Shown: in pieces, positions 27,481-37,563 of the stretch
Position numbering within the stretch: position 1 is the first letter of the stretch
Layout of the letters: each line of letters opens with the position of its first letter
Assembly (NCBI GenBank): GCA_903839675.1
Contig: CAIMDB010000028.1
Span: forward strand, 186,001-250,000
Reading direction: 5' to 3'
DNA: 64,000 bases
Source: an uncultured Sphingomonadales bacterium
GTDB taxonomy: Bacteria; Pseudomonadota; Alphaproteobacteria; Sphingomonadales; Sphingomonadaceae
Translations under genes and position numbers: made by a program
The notes under the pieces: generated by a model
Database searches by the model: none
Told to the model about the DNA's origin: nothing
What the model saw: the letters and a program-made list of their open reading frames with translations, nothing else

Positions 27481-28305
27481 TTATTGGGGTGTCGGATCGC
27501 CCAAGGGTTCCGGGCCGCCTTTCACGATGGGACGACAACGTGGCGGCGTCCGCCCATTTTCGGCCATCCGTGCGCACAACCGCTCCATAATCTCCGCGCG
27601 CCGCTCCGGTGTCATCTTCGGGCGGCAACCATTGGCCGCCGGGTTGCTGGCTTGATCCGGCGTGCAGACCGGCAAAGCCTGACGATCCGCCCGCCGTTCC
27701 TGCCGCAACGCCTTCGCCTCTTGAATGACCTCTTTACGTTCCGCCCGCGTGTCTGCGGCCTTAAAGCGATCCAGCAGCGCGCGTTCCTTTTCGGTATCGG
27801 CGGGTAGGCCCATCGCCGCACGACGCGCTTCACGTCGTTCCAGACGGGTTTCGATCCGATCCACAATCTTCTGCTGACGCGGGGGCACGACAAGGGGAGG
27901 CTCTGACGGTGCAGGCGCCGTTGTCGGGGCGGGCGCAACTGATGCTGCCGCCACCACCTGCTTCTCCCGATGAGCCGCACGAAGGGACGGCGCTTTTGCA
28001 GCCTCCGGCATGACGCTGGCAATCTGGGCGAGGACGGGCAGGCGGGCGCCTGCTTCCCCCAACCAGCCCCCGGCTGCTGCGGCAGCCGTTGCGCTCAAGA
28101 CCGTGGCCGCCATGGTTGCCGCAAGAACGCGATGTCCGCGCAGCCATCCGCCACGCCGGTCCCGCGGTGCCCGGTCCCAAGATTGGGGCCCCGGTTCGGC
28201 ACGCGATGTCGTGGCAGCGACGATATCGTCGATCAACCCGACACGCGGCGCAGGCACGGAGAGGCGGTCGAGCGCCGCATCAAAATCGCGGTCGGGTCCG
28301 CTCAT
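27481..28305 (-). CDS. Putative anti-sigma factor (single-pass membrane protein)
   Basis: A 274-residue protein with a cytoplasmic N-terminal part of about 55 residues, one transmembrane helix (LAATMAATVLSATAAAAAGGWL, near 60-80) and a long periplasmic part. The periplasmic part is highly charged with helical stretches (RLERREARRAAMGL, ERKEVIQEAKALRQERRADRQ) and three cysteines near the end. No named domain is recognised. Its start overlaps the stop of the ECF sigma gene as ATGA, the arrangement of sigma/anti-sigma pairs, so it likely holds the sigma factor at the membrane. The charged tail recalls CpxP/Spy-like heavy-metal or stress sensors. Confidence 0.7.
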   Translation of the reverse strand: MSGPDRDFDAALDRLSVPAPRVGLIDDIVAATTSRAEPGPQSWDRAPRDRRGGWLRGHRVLAATMAATVLSATAAAAAGGWLGEAGARLPVLAQIASVMPEAAKAPSLRAAHREKQVVAAASVAPAPTTAPAPSEPPLVVPPRQQKIVDRIETRLERREARRAAMGLPADTEKERALLDRFKAADTRAERKEVIQEAKALRQERRADRQALPVCTPDQASNPAANGCRPKMTPERRAEIMERLCARMAENGRTPPRCRPIVKGGPEPLGDPTPQ

Positions 28306-28898
28306 TGTCCTGCCTTTCCAAATGTTTCGGGCACGAGCCCCTTCTCCTCAAATATCCGCCGGAGCGTCTGGCGCGCACGCACCAGAAGAGATTCGAACGC
28401 CTTGATATTCATATCGAGCACAGCCGCTGCTTCGGCATTGGGCCGGTCCTCATAATAGGTCAGCACAATGGCCGCGCGCTGGCGGTCGGGCAACTGCCCC
28501 ATGCACTGGCGTGTCGCCTCTCGCATCTGGTCTGCTTCCATCTGTTCATCGGCGCGCGGTGCTTCGTCCGCCCGATCGGGGATCTCATGTCCGCCTGAAA
28601 ACTTCTGCCGCCGCAGCCGGTCCAGACATAAATTGGTGGCCACACGGCGAAGCCATGCACCAATACCAGTGCCGCCAGACTGCCAGCGCCCTGCATGATC
28701 CCACAAGCGCAACAGGGCTTCCTGCGCCACATCTTCTGCCCCGGTGGCATCACCGAGCATCCGATAGGCGACGCGGTGCACAGAGGTCAGGTGCCGTTCG
28801 ACAATCAGGCGGAAGGCGACGGCGTCACGCGCCGCCACGCGCGCCATCAGCGCGTCGTCGCTTTCCTCCAACTCTATCTGTGCCAAGGCTTCGGCCAA
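28302..28898 (-). CDS. ECF-type RNA polymerase sigma factor
   Basis: A 198-residue sigma-70 family protein with region 2 (FRLIVERHLTSVHRVAYRML and AEDVAQEALLRLWDHAGRW) and region 4 (LPDRQRAAIVLTYYEDRPNAEAAAVLD, then AFESLLVRARQTLRRIF). It directs RNA polymerase to a stress or envelope regulon, which cannot be read from this window. The frame opens with TTG at 28898, preceded by GGGGTGG; the next ATG is at codon 18 (28847) and would still leave region 2 intact. The anti-sigma gene overlaps its end. Confidence 0.92.
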   Translation of the reverse strand: MAEALAQIELEESDDALMARVAARDAVAFRLIVERHLTSVHRVAYRMLGDATGAEDVAQEALLRLWDHAGRWQSGGTGIGAWLRRVATNLCLDRLRRQKFSGGHEIPDRADEAPRADEQMEADQMREATRQCMGQLPDRQRAAIVLTYYEDRPNAEAAAVLDMNIKAFESLLVRARQTLRRIFEEKGLVPETFGKAGQ

Positions 28899-28938
28899 CC
28901 GCCCACCCCAATTGCTGTGGTATCGGCCTTATAACGCA

Positions 28939-28954
28939 GGGTTTGAGAAAACCC
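28939..28954. other. Hairpin in the leader of the sigma-factor gene
   Basis: GGGTTT at 28939-28944 and AAACCC at 28949-28954 form a perfect six-base stem with a four-base loop. On the minus strand, the AACCC just upstream (28968-28964) can pair instead with the 3' partner GGGTT, so two alternative hairpins are possible between the 59-codon gene and the sigma gene. A role in attenuation is only a suggestion. Confidence 0.35.
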
Positions 28955-28974
28955 TTCGCGCGGGTTGAAAAAAA

Positions 28975-29154
28975 TTAGCTGAGGAAGGTGTAAAAGGCGA
29001 TGAATGCCGCCGAATAGGTGAAGGTAAAGAAGCGCAACCCTTCAAAAAATGCGGGTCGGGCTTGCTTTAGTGCCGCTGCTTTCGCCCGCGCACGGGCAAG
29101 CCGCCGAAAAGGATGACCGACGCCATGCGTCGCAAGGATAAGTTCTCTCCGCAT
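28975..29154 (-). CDS. Small single-pass membrane protein, 59 residues
   Basis: A short frame from ATG at 29154 to TAA at 28975. The N-terminal half is basic (HPFRRLARARAKAAALKQAR) and the C-terminal half is a hydrophobic, aromatic-rich segment (FFEGLRFFTFTYSAAFIAFY) ending FLS. The sharp split between basic and membrane parts, and the good fit between pepN and the sigma gene, make it look like a genuine small inner-membrane protein. No strong Shine-Dalgarno sequence precedes the ATG. I do not recognise a family. It lies upstream of the ECF sigma gene on the same strand. Confidence 0.55.
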   Translation of the reverse strand: MRRELILATHGVGHPFRRLARARAKAAALKQARPAFFEGLRFFTFTYSAAFIAFYTFLS

Positions 29155-29237
29155 GGCAAAGCGTTAACGCCAGCTTTACCATCGAATCCAGCAGAATCCT
29201 TGGTTAATCCCCGTCCCATGACGGGACAGGACACCGG

Positions 29238-31805
29238 TCAGACGAGACTTTTCGACGCCTGTTCAAACACATCCTTGCTGAGGCCGGGATGCCGCAAAAT
29301 GCGTTCCAGCTCTGTGCGCATCAATTTTTGCCGCCCGTCATCAAACCGCCGCCAACGCCCGAGTGGGGGAAGAAGCTTCGCGGCCGTCTGCGGGTTGATC
29401 GAGTCGAGCGCGATCAGCACATCAGCCAGGAACCGATAGCCCTCCCCGCTTTTGGCATGGAAGTGTTGCTGGTTCATCGAGAACGCGCCGACAAGCGCCC
29501 GCACGCGGTTGGGGTTGGTCAGCGTGAAGTCAGCATGCGCCTGCAACTCACGCACCGCTTCCAGCGTATCGGCGCGGGTGGACAGCGCCTGCGTGGAAAA
29601 CCATTTGTCGATGACGAGCGCATCGTCGCGATACCGGTTATAGAAGATATCAAGCGCCGCGACGCGCTCATCCGCATCGCCATTGGCGAGCGTCCCGAGG
29701 GCCGCCATCCGATCCGTCATATTGTCTGCCGCATCAAACTGAGCAAAAGCCTGCGCGCCCGCATCATCGGCACTGGCCGCTGCGATATAGCCGAGCGCGA
29801 CATTGCGCAGGCGGCGCCCACCCTTGGCCGCCGGTGAATATTCAAACGTCGTCGGCGCATTGGCCGCAAAGGCGGCTTGCCAGTGCGACAGCAACTCGCG
29901 CCCAAGATCGGCGCGCAAGGCTTCGCGCGCCGCGTGAATGGCATCGGGGTCTACGACCAGCATCTGATCCCCAATAAAGGCCTCGGAAGGCAGCAAGACC
30001 GTTTCCGCGATGAAGGCAACATCCAACGCGTTGTTGGTCAGCGTGTTCCGCACAGCCGCGATAACAGGTCCATGATCCGCCTTGCCCGTCGATACCCCTG
30101 CCACCAGCGTGTCGAGCATAAGCTGCTGCATCGCTTCATAGCGGCCAAAGGGATCGTCATCATGCGCAGACAGAAACGCCAGATCGTCTGACGTCCGGTC
30201 GGTTTCGACAATCACCGGAGCCGAGAAACCGCGATTGATTGAGAGAACGGGCGTCTGGCCTGCCAGTGCAATCTCCGTCCGGCGTTCTGTCAACAGTTCC
30301 AGCCGCTCGCCTGTGTGCGTGGCGGTCGCGCGGTCAAACAACGCAAGCTTGAGCGGGATGGCCATTGCGGGCTTGTCCGTCTGGCCGGGCGTATCGGGCA
30401 CCGACTGCTCCAGAACCAACGTATCGCCGGCAATTGTCGCCTTGATCTTGGGTGTGCCGGCCACCGAATACCAGTTGCGGAACTGGGTCAGATCCTTGCC
30501 GCTCGCCTCTTCCATCGCGCGGACGAAGTCCTCGCATGTCGCCGCTGTCCCGTCATGCCGGTCGAAATAGAGGTCGCTGCCTTTGCGGAATGTCTCGGCG
30601 CCCAGCATCGTGTGGAGCATGCGGATGATCTCTGCGCCCTTGTTGTAGATGGTCGCCGTGTAGAAATTGGCGATCTCCATATAGCTGTCCGGACGGATCG
30701 GATGAGCCAGCGGCCCTGCATCTTCGGGGAATTGCGCGGCGCGCAGGATGCGGACATCTTCGATCCGCTTGACCGCTTCTGAGCCCTGATCGGCGGAGAA
30801 GCACTGATCGCGGAAGACCGTGAAGCCTTCCTTCAAGCTCAGCTGGAACCAATCCCGACAGGTGACGCGATTGCCTGACCAGTTGTGGAAATATTCATGC
30901 GCGATGACGCCTGCGACATTGTCATAATCAATGTCGGTCGCCGTTTCCGGATCAGCCAGCACATAGCGCGAGTTGAAGACGTTTAGGCTCTTATTCTCCA
31001 TCGCGCCGAAGTTGAAATCGGCGACAGCGACGATGTTGAACTGGCCCAGATCATATTCGCGGCCATAGACATCCTCGTCCCACCTCATGCTCGCCTTCAA
31101 GGCATCCATGGCATGGTGCGTGCGCGGCAGATCGCTCTCAGCCACCCAAATGGCGAGGTCCACGACCTTGCCGGACATCGTCGTGAAGCTGTCGCGGTTG
31201 GCAGACAAATTCCCGGCGACAAGCGCGAACAAATAACTCGGCTTGAAGAACGGGTCGGCCCATTCGGCCCAATGACGCCCACCCTCCAGATCGCCCGACG
31301 CAGTCATGTCGCCATTGCTGAGCAGAACCGGATAGGCCGCCTTATCCGCCGTCATCCGCACGGTGTAGCGCGACAGGACATCGGGACGGTCGGGGAAGAA
31401 GGTGATCCGGCGAAAGCCTTCCGCCTCACACTGGGTGCACAGCAACCCGCCCGAGGCATAGAGGCCCATGAGCTGCGTGTTCTTCTCCGGCGCGATCTCG
31501 ACTTCGGTTTCGATCACGGCCTTGGCCTGCAGGAGTGGGAGGACCAGCACGCCGCCGTCCAAGGTCCATTCCGCCGTTTCCTCGCCATCAATGCGGACGA
31601 CCAGTGGTGTGAGCCCGTCCCCATCCAGCCGCAGGGGCCGGTAATGTGCGCCGTTGCGCTCGACCGTCAGCGTTGCACGAACGCGGGTCTTGGCAGGGTC
31701 GAGTTCAAAATCGAGTGCAATGTCCGGCACCAGCCAGTCTGGCGCGGCATAATCAGCACGGTGGATGACGGAAGGTGCGGCGGGGGCGTTTTGAGCATCG
31801 AGCAT
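29238..31805 (-). CDS. pepN: Aminopeptidase N (M1 family)
   Basis: PepN removes N-terminal amino acids from peptides in the cytoplasm, a late step of protein turnover. The 855-residue product is near the usual length of the family (about 870). The substrate-recognition motif FGAMENK is near residue 268 and the zinc site HEYFHNW near 305, followed by the second zinc ligand in LKEGFTVFRDQ. The C-terminal alpha-solenoid region is complete (ends FEQASKSLV). It is divergent from nothing; priA lies 52 bases upstream on the same strand and could be cotranscribed. Confidence 0.97.
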   Translation of the reverse strand: MLDAQNAPAAPSVIHRADYAAPDWLVPDIALDFELDPAKTRVRATLTVERNGAHYRPLRLDGDGLTPLVVRIDGEETAEWTLDGGVLVLPLLQAKAVIETEVEIAPEKNTQLMGLYASGGLLCTQCEAEGFRRITFFPDRPDVLSRYTVRMTADKAAYPVLLSNGDMTASGDLEGGRHWAEWADPFFKPSYLFALVAGNLSANRDSFTTMSGKVVDLAIWVAESDLPRTHHAMDALKASMRWDEDVYGREYDLGQFNIVAVADFNFGAMENKSLNVFNSRYVLADPETATDIDYDNVAGVIAHEYFHNWSGNRVTCRDWFQLSLKEGFTVFRDQCFSADQGSEAVKRIEDVRILRAAQFPEDAGPLAHPIRPDSYMEIANFYTATIYNKGAEIIRMLHTMLGAETFRKGSDLYFDRHDGTAATCEDFVRAMEEASGKDLTQFRNWYSVAGTPKIKATIAGDTLVLEQSVPDTPGQTDKPAMAIPLKLALFDRATATHTGERLELLTERRTEIALAGQTPVLSINRGFSAPVIVETDRTSDDLAFLSAHDDDPFGRYEAMQQLMLDTLVAGVSTGKADHGPVIAAVRNTLTNNALDVAFIAETVLLPSEAFIGDQMLVVDPDAIHAAREALRADLGRELLSHWQAAFAANAPTTFEYSPAAKGGRRLRNVALGYIAAASADDAGAQAFAQFDAADNMTDRMAALGTLANGDADERVAALDIFYNRYRDDALVIDKWFSTQALSTRADTLEAVRELQAHADFTLTNPNRVRALVGAFSMNQQHFHAKSGEGYRFLADVLIALDSINPQTAAKLLPPLGRWRRFDDGRQKLMRTELERILRHPGLSKDVFEQASKSLV

Positions 31806-31857
31806 AAACCCGATTTAGGGGCGCGGACTGCGATGGCAACCGGAACCGGGGAATACG

Positions 31858-34023
31858 CTAAACAAAACTATAGGGATCAATGTCCACGCTCACCCGCACA
31901 TGGCGGGACCACTCAAGCCCGCCGAGCCAGTCGCGCAGGACATCCTGCACATCGAGAGCGCGACGGGCGTGGACGAGGAGGCGCTGGCGGTGCCGACCAC
32001 GCAGCATGGCGAGTGGGGCGGGGGCGGGGCCGTAGACCTGCATCCCTTCTACCTCGGGCGCGGTGCGGGCGATTTGGCGCGCAACCTCCTGCGCATCGCC
32101 CAAACTTTCAGAGGCCACGATGATCGCAGCGAAACGGCCAAAGGGCGGCGCATTGGCAAAGCGGCGGGCCTCGGTCTCCGCCTCGTAGAAACTCTCGGTA
32201 TCGCCAGAGACGAGCGCCTCCATGACAGGCGCTGTCGGCTCATGCGTCTGGAGATAGACATGGCCGGGCTTGGCGCCGCGACCCGCGCGGCCCGCGACCT
32301 GCATGATCTGCTGGAAGCTGCGTTCTGCAGCACGCAGATCGCCGCCCTGAAGGCCGAGGTCGGCGTCTACTACGCCGACCAAGGTCAGTTCGGGGAAGTG
32401 ATAGCCTTTGGTGATGAGCTGCGTGCCGATGACGATGTCGATTTCGCCTGCCTCCATCCGCCCGACGAACTCGGCGGCCTTGGCGGGCGACCAGAGCGTG
32501 TCCGACGTCACGATGGCACGGCGCGCTTCGGGAAAGAGGATGCCGACCTCGTCCGAAATGCGCTCCACACCGGGACCACAGGCGACCAATGAATCCTCGG
32601 TCTTGCATTCAGGACACGCACTGGGGGGCGGTTCGATATGCCCGCAATGATGGCATTGCAGCCGGTTGGTCAACCGGTGTTCGACCATCCACGCCGTGCA
32701 ATTGGGGCATTGGAACCGGTGCCCGCAATGCCGGCACAAAGTGAGCGGCGCATAGCCCCTGCGGTTGAGGAACAGCAGCACCTGCTCCTTGCGCGCTAAT
32801 GTTTCGGTGATCGCGTTGACGAGCGGCGGGGCGAGCCAGCGCCCACGTTCGGGCGGGGTTTCAATGAGGTTGATCGCCTCGATCGTCGGCATCTGCGCGG
32901 CGCCATAGCGGCCCGGCAGCTTGATCTCCGCATAGCGCCCCTGCGCCACCTGCTGTCGCGTTTCGATGGCGGGGGTGGCCGTTGCCAGCACGACCGGAAT
33001 TTTCTCAAAATGCCCGCGCATCACGGCAGCGTCGCGCGCGTGATACTGGACGCCGTCTTCCTGCTTGAAGCTCGTTTCATGCGCTTCATCGACCACGATG
33101 AGCCCGAGGTTGCGGTAGGGCAGATAGAGCGATGACCGTGCGCCAACCGTGACCAGCGCCTCGCCGCTCGCAATGGCGCGATAGGTCCGCCTGCGTTGCG
33201 ATTGCCGCAGGTCGCTATGCCAGGCGACCGGCGCGTGGCCGAAGCGATCCGTAAAGCGGCGGAGGAACGGCTCAGTCAGCGCAATCTCGGGCAGGAGGAC
33301 AAGCGTCTGCTTGCCCATGCGGATCGCCTCGGCAATTGCCTCAAAATACACCTCGGTCTTGCCCGAACCGGTGACGCCATCAAGCAGGACCGGCGCGAAC
33401 GCCTCTGCCTCCACCATCGCGACCAGCGTATCCGCCGCTTCGGTCTGTTCCGGCGAGAGCGCAGGAGGTGCAAAAGCGGGATCAGGCGCGATGAACGGCG
33501 TATCGAGGGCAACCTCAACGCCTTCAATCACTCCCAGCTTCACCAGCCCGCGAATGACCGCTTCGGACACGTCGGCGATGGTCGCCAGTTCGCGGATCAG
33601 GCCCTGCCGTTCGCCAATGCGTTCAATTGCCTGCGCGCGCTGGGATGTCATCTTGTCCGGCTGTTTGCCCGACAGGCGATACTCCACCACCGTCCGCCCG
33701 CCCTCAAGCGCGGCAGCCGACGACAAAGCCATCCGCACAACCGACGTCGGCGGGGCGAGGTAATAGTCCGCCGTCCACTCGATCAGGCGCCGCAGCGCAG
33801 CGCCGATAGGCGGAATGTCATAGACTTCGAGAATATTGCGCAGCCGGTTGTCGCCCACCGTCTCCGTCGGCAGTGATTCTAATTCCCAAACCACACCCGT
33901 CATCTCGCGCGGGCCGAGCGGCACGCGCACGACACTGCCGAATTCGACCTCCATGCCATGAGGCACGCGATAATCGAGCGGACCCAGCGCCGGGTTGGTG
34001 TGGAGGATGCGAACACGCGACAT
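31858..34023 (-). CDS. priA: Primosomal protein N' (replication restart helicase)
   Basis: PriA recognises stalled forks and loads the replicative helicase. The 721-residue protein has the N-terminal DNA-binding region (PLDYRVPHGMEVEFGSVV), a Walker A motif (DGVTGSGKTEVYFEAI, near residue 218), the DEAH box (IVVDEAHETSFK) and eight zinc-binding cysteines near 428-470 (LCRHCGHRFQCPNC, LQCHHCGHIEPP, ACPEC). The helicase C-terminal motifs follow (QIMQVAGRAGRG). Length is normal. The start ATG at 34023 is opposite to gatC, which begins 62 bases away on the plus strand, so the two share a divergent promoter region. Confidence 0.97.
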   Translation of the reverse strand: MSRVRILHTNPALGPLDYRVPHGMEVEFGSVVRVPLGPREMTGVVWELESLPTETVGDNRLRNILEVYDIPPIGAALRRLIEWTADYYLAPPTSVVRMALSSAAALEGGRTVVEYRLSGKQPDKMTSQRAQAIERIGERQGLIRELATIADVSEAVIRGLVKLGVIEGVEVALDTPFIAPDPAFAPPALSPEQTEAADTLVAMVEAEAFAPVLLDGVTGSGKTEVYFEAIAEAIRMGKQTLVLLPEIALTEPFLRRFTDRFGHAPVAWHSDLRQSQRRRTYRAIASGEALVTVGARSSLYLPYRNLGLIVVDEAHETSFKQEDGVQYHARDAAVMRGHFEKIPVVLATATPAIETRQQVAQGRYAEIKLPGRYGAAQMPTIEAINLIETPPERGRWLAPPLVNAITETLARKEQVLLFLNRRGYAPLTLCRHCGHRFQCPNCTAWMVEHRLTNRLQCHHCGHIEPPPSACPECKTEDSLVACGPGVERISDEVGILFPEARRAIVTSDTLWSPAKAAEFVGRMEAGEIDIVIGTQLITKGYHFPELTLVGVVDADLGLQGGDLRAAERSFQQIMQVAGRAGRGAKPGHVYLQTHEPTAPVMEALVSGDTESFYEAETEARRFANAPPFGRFAAIIVASESLGDAQEVARQIARTAPEVEGMQVYGPAPAPLAMLRGRHRQRLLVHARRALDVQDVLRDWLGGLEWSRHVRVSVDIDPYSFV

Positions 34024-34085
34024 TGCATCGCCGATAGCGCGCCATCGGCTTGCAGGCCAGCGGGGGCACTGCTAGGCGCGCATCC

Positions 34086-34373
34086 ATGTCAGTCGATCAC
34101 GCAACCGTCCGCAAGATCGCCTCGCTCGCCCGCATCGCCGTTACGGATGATCAGGTCGAGGCGATGGTGCCCGAACTCAACAACATTCTCGGCTGGATCG
34201 AGCAGCTGGGCGAGGTGGATACGTCCGCTGTCCAGCCGATGACCGCCGTCATCCCCAACGCCCTGCGCTTGCGCGACGACGTGGTGACCGATGGCGACGT
34301 CCGCGATGCCGTGCTGAAGAATGCGCCTCAGGCCGAACAGGGCTTCTTCACCGTGCCCAAGGTGATCGAATAA
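34086..34373 (+). CDS. gatC: Asp-tRNA(Asn)/Glu-tRNA(Gln) amidotransferase subunit C
   Basis: GatC is the small subunit that stabilises GatA in the transamidosome making Gln-tRNA and Asn-tRNA. The 95-residue product starts [17 protein letters not shown], the typical GatC N-terminus, and has [17 protein letters not shown] and [17 protein letters not shown]. The start at 34086 fits the family better than the in-frame ATG at 34050. Its stop overlaps the gatA start (TAATG). Confidence 0.96.
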   Translation: MSVDHATVRKIASLARIAVTDDQVEAMVPELNNILGWIEQLGEVDTSAVQPMTAVIPNALRLRDDVVTDGDVRDAVLKNAPQAEQGFFTVPKVIE

Positions 34374-35854
34374 TGACCAACCTAACTGACCTTGGCATTG
34401 CTGCCATCCGCGACGGCTTTCAAGCCGGGGACTTCACCGCGCGAGATGTTGCCTCCGCCTTCAACGATGCCGTGGCGGGCGCAAAGGCGCTCAATGCCTT
34501 CATCGCCGAAACCCCGGAAATCGCGCTGGCCGCGGCCGATCAGGCTGACAAAGACCGCGCGGCGGGAAGCCTCAAGCCGCTGTCCGGTGTGCCGATTGGC
34601 ATGAAGGATCTGTTTGCGACCAAGGATGTCCAGACGACGGCGGCCAGCCACATCCTCGAAGGCTTTGTGCCGCAGTACGAATCGACCGTGTCGGGCAAGC
34701 TGTGGAACGCAGGCGCGGGGATGCTCGGTAAGCTCAACCTTGACCAGTTCGCCATGGGCTCTTCCAATGAGACGAGCTTTTTCGGCAATGTGATTTCGCC
34801 CTGGCGCCGCAACAATGGCGATACAGCCGCACTTGCGCCGGGTGGATCGTCGGGCGGCACGTCGTCGGCCATCGCTGCGCGCCTTGTGCCCGGTGCCACG
34901 GGGACGGACACGGGCGGCTCGATCCGCCAGCCTGCGGCCTTCACCGGCATTTCGGGCATCAAGCCGACCTATGGCCGTTGCTCACGCTGGGGCATCGTTG
35001 CCTTTGCCTCCTCGCTTGATCAGGCCGGGCCGATGGCGCGCGACGTGCGCGATTGTGCGATCCTGCTCGAAAACATGGCAGGCTTTGACCCCAAGGATTC
35101 GACCTCGCTCGACCTGCCCGTCCCCAATTGGGAAGCAGCACTGTCGACCGACCTCAAGGGCAAGCGCGTCGGCATCCCCAAGGAATATCGCGTCGACGGC
35201 ATGCCTGCCGAAATCGACGCACTTTGGGAACAGGGCATTGCCTGGCTGAAGGATGCCGGAGCGGAGATCGTCAACGTCTCGCTGCCGCACACGCAATATG
35301 CGCTGCCGGCCTATTACATCATTGCGCCTGCTGAAGCGTCGTCCAACCTCGCCCGCTATGATGGTGTGCGCTACGGCCTCCGCGATCTGCCCGATGGCGC
35401 GAACCTGCAGGACATGTATGCCGCGACCCGCGCCGCGGGCTTCGGGGATGAGGTCAAGCGCCGCATCCTGATCGGCACTTATGTGCTCTCGGCTGGTTTC
35501 TATGACGCCTATTACACGCAGGCGCAGAAGGTCCGCACCCTCATCGCGCGCGACTTTGATCAGGCTTGGGAAAAGTGCGATCTGCTGCTGACGCCGACCG
35601 CGCCGAGTGCGGCCTTCGGCCTTGGTGAAAAATCGGACGATCCGCTCGCCATGTATCTGAACGACGTTTTCACCGTGCCGACCTCGCTGGCGGGGCTTCC
35701 TGCCATGTCGGTGCCGGGTGGATTGGACGCGCTTGGCCTGCCGCTGGGTCTTCAGATCATCGGCAAGGCATTGGATGAACAGACCGTGCTGAACGCGAGC
35801 CTCGCTATTGAGGAACGCGCCGGATTTACGGCACGCGCGGACAAGTGGTGGTAA
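34373..35854 (+). CDS. gatA: Asp-tRNA(Asn)/Glu-tRNA(Gln) amidotransferase subunit A
   Basis: GatA is the amidase subunit that releases ammonia from glutamine for the amidation of Glu-tRNA(Gln) and Asp-tRNA(Asn). The 493-residue protein keeps the Ser-cisSer-Lys triad: Lys78 in [10 protein letters not shown], one Ser in [11 protein letters not shown] near residue 159 and the other in [11 protein letters not shown] near 183. It is the middle gene of a gatC-gatA-gatB operon with one-base overlap to gatC and one base between its stop and the gatB ATG. Confidence 0.98.
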   Translation: MTNLTDLGIAAIRDGFQAGDFTARDVASAFNDAVAGAKALNAFIAETPEIALAAADQADKDRAAGSLKPLSGVPIGMKDLFATKDVQTTAASHILEGFVPQYESTVSGKLWNAGAGMLGKLNLDQFAMGSSNETSFFGNVISPWRRNNGDTAALAPGGSSGGTSSAIAARLVPGATGTDTGGSIRQPAAFTGISGIKPTYGRCSRWGIVAFASSLDQAGPMARDVRDCAILLENMAGFDPKDSTSLDLPVPNWEAALSTDLKGKRVGIPKEYRVDGMPAEIDALWEQGIAWLKDAGAEIVNVSLPHTQYALPAYYIIAPAEASSNLARYDGVRYGLRDLPDGANLQDMYAATRAAGFGDEVKRRILIGTYVLSAGFYDAYYTQAQKVRTLIARDFDQAWEKCDLLLTPTAPSAAFGLGEKSDDPLAMYLNDVFTVPTSLAGLPAMSVPGGLDALGLPLGLQIIGKALDEQTVLNASLAIEERAGFTARADKWW

Positions 35855-35855
35855 C

Positions 35856-37325
35856 ATGAGCAGCTATCGTATTCAGGGCACAACGGGTGAATGGGAGGTC
35901 GTGATCGGCCTTGAAGTCCACGCGCAGGTCACCTCCAACTCCAAGCTGTTTTCGGGTGCCGCCGCCTCCTTTGGCGCAGAACCGAACACGCAGGTCTCGC
36001 TGGTGGACGCCGCCATGCCCGGCATGCTGCCCGTGCCCAATGCGGAGTGCATCCGTCAGGCCGTGCGCACCGGCCTTGCCATCGACGCGCAGATCAACCG
36101 CTGGAGTCGGTTTGACCGGAAGAATTATTTCTATGCGGATTTGCCGCAGGGCTACCAGATTTCGCAGCTCTATCACCCGATCGTAGGCGAAGGGCATCTG
36201 GACATTGATGCCGACGAGAAGGCGGGTATCCTTGAGGACAAGCGCATCGGCGTGGAGCGAATCCATGTCGAGCAGGATGCAGGCAAGCTGATGCATGACC
36301 AGCATCCGACGCGGTCTTATGTCGATCTCAACCGCTCGGGCGTCGCATTGATGGAAATTGTGTCCCGCCCTGACATGACCTCGCCGGCCGAGGCCGGGGC
36401 CTATCTGCGCAAGCTGCGCGCCATCTTGCGCTATGTCGGCTCGTGCGACGGCAATATGGAAGAAGGCTCGATGCGCGCCGACGTCAACGTCTCGGTCCGC
36501 CGTGCAGGCGAAGAGCTGGGCACGCGCACCGAAACCAAGAACGTCAATTCCGTCCGCTTCGTGATGCAGGCGATTGAGCATGAGGCCAACCGTCAGGTCG
36601 ATGTGCTCGAAGCCGGTGGCAAAATCGTTCAGGAAACGCGCCTGTTCAACCCGGACACAGGCACGACACGGTCGATGCGGTCCAAGGAAGACGCGCATGA
36701 TTACCGCTACTTCCCCGATCCTGATCTGCTGCCTCTGGAACTGACCGAGGCGTTTGTTGAAGACTGCCGCGCAAGCCTGCCCGAACTGCCGGATGCCAAG
36801 CGTGCACGCTATATCGAAACGCTCGGCATCAGTGCATATAACGCCGCTGTTCTGACGGCTGAGGTGGAAACCGCCCGCTGGTTCGAAGCCCTTCTGGATC
36901 AGGGTGCCGAAGCCAAGCAGGCCGCCAACTGGGTGATGTCCGAACTGTTCGGGGCACTGAACCGCCTTGGCAAGTCGATTGAGCACAGCCCTGTCTCTCC
37001 TGCACAGGCCGCCGAATTGCTGACGCTCGTCACCGATGGGACGCTATCGGGCAGCCTTGCAAAGCAGGTGTTCGAGAAAATGCTCGAAACCGGCGACAGC
37101 GCGGGAACCATCGTTGAACGCGACGGCCTGAAGCAGACGAGCGACACCGGCGCCATCGAAGCTGTTATCGCTGACGTCCTCGCCAAGAACCCCGGCCAGC
37201 TGGAACAATATCGCAGCGGCAAGGAGGCTCTGTTCGGCTTCTTCGTCGGGCAGACGATGAAAGCCATGGCCGGAAAAGCCAATCCGGCGGTGGTGAATGA
37301 GCTTCTGAAGAAGGCGCTCGGCTAA
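35856..37325 (+). CDS. gatB: Asp-tRNA(Asn)/Glu-tRNA(Gln) amidotransferase subunit B
   Basis: GatB binds the mischarged tRNA and activates its carboxylate with ATP. The 489-residue product has the family start ([13 protein letters not shown]), [14 protein letters not shown], the metal and ATP region [31 protein letters not shown] and [19 protein letters not shown], and ends with the YqeY-like tRNA-binding domain. The ATG at 35856 directly follows the gatA stop; the longer frame to 35808 lies inside gatA. The pathway implies that this organism makes at least Gln- or Asn-tRNA indirectly. Confidence 0.98.
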   Translation: MSSYRIQGTTGEWEVVIGLEVHAQVTSNSKLFSGAAASFGAEPNTQVSLVDAAMPGMLPVPNAECIRQAVRTGLAIDAQINRWSRFDRKNYFYADLPQGYQISQLYHPIVGEGHLDIDADEKAGILEDKRIGVERIHVEQDAGKLMHDQHPTRSYVDLNRSGVALMEIVSRPDMTSPAEAGAYLRKLRAILRYVGSCDGNMEEGSMRADVNVSVRRAGEELGTRTETKNVNSVRFVMQAIEHEANRQVDVLEAGGKIVQETRLFNPDTGTTRSMRSKEDAHDYRYFPDPDLLPLELTEAFVEDCRASLPELPDAKRARYIETLGISAYNAAVLTAEVETARWFEALLDQGAEAKQAANWVMSELFGALNRLGKSIEHSPVSPAQAAELLTLVTDGTLSGSLAKQVFEKMLETGDSAGTIVERDGLKQTSDTGAIEAVIADVLAKNPGQLEQYRSGKEALFGFFVGQTMKAMAGKANPAVVNELLKKALG

Positions 37326-37403
37326 GCGGAACTTGGCGTTGGGCAGGCCATCACCCTTGCCCTTCGCGTTCCCCGTGCTATAGCGCCGCCCCACCGGCCT
37401 CAT

Positions 37404-37488
37404 GCGGGCGTGGCGAAACTGGTAGACGCGCCAGATTTAGGTTCTGGTATCGTAAGATGTGGGGGTTCGAGTCCCTTCGCCCGCACCA
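37404..37488 (+). tRNA. tRNA-Leu(UAG)
   Basis: An 85-base class II tRNA with a long variable arm. Acceptor GCGGGCG (37404-37410) pairs with CGCCCGC (37478-37484); discriminator A, and CCA encoded at 37486-37488. The anticodon stem CCAGA/TCTGG closes loop TTTAGGT with anticodon TAG at 37438-37440. It lies between gatB and tig. Confidence 0.97.
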
Positions 37489-37563
37489 GGTTTGCCAAGC
37501 CCCGTTTTTTCCTGTTGTCAGGAATGACGGGCCTAGCAGATTTCCTGAAGGATTGAGTGACCA

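Noticed and set aside
35826-36986. 386-codon minus-strand frame opposite gatB
   Set aside because: gatB is certain and the antisense product has no recognisable domain.
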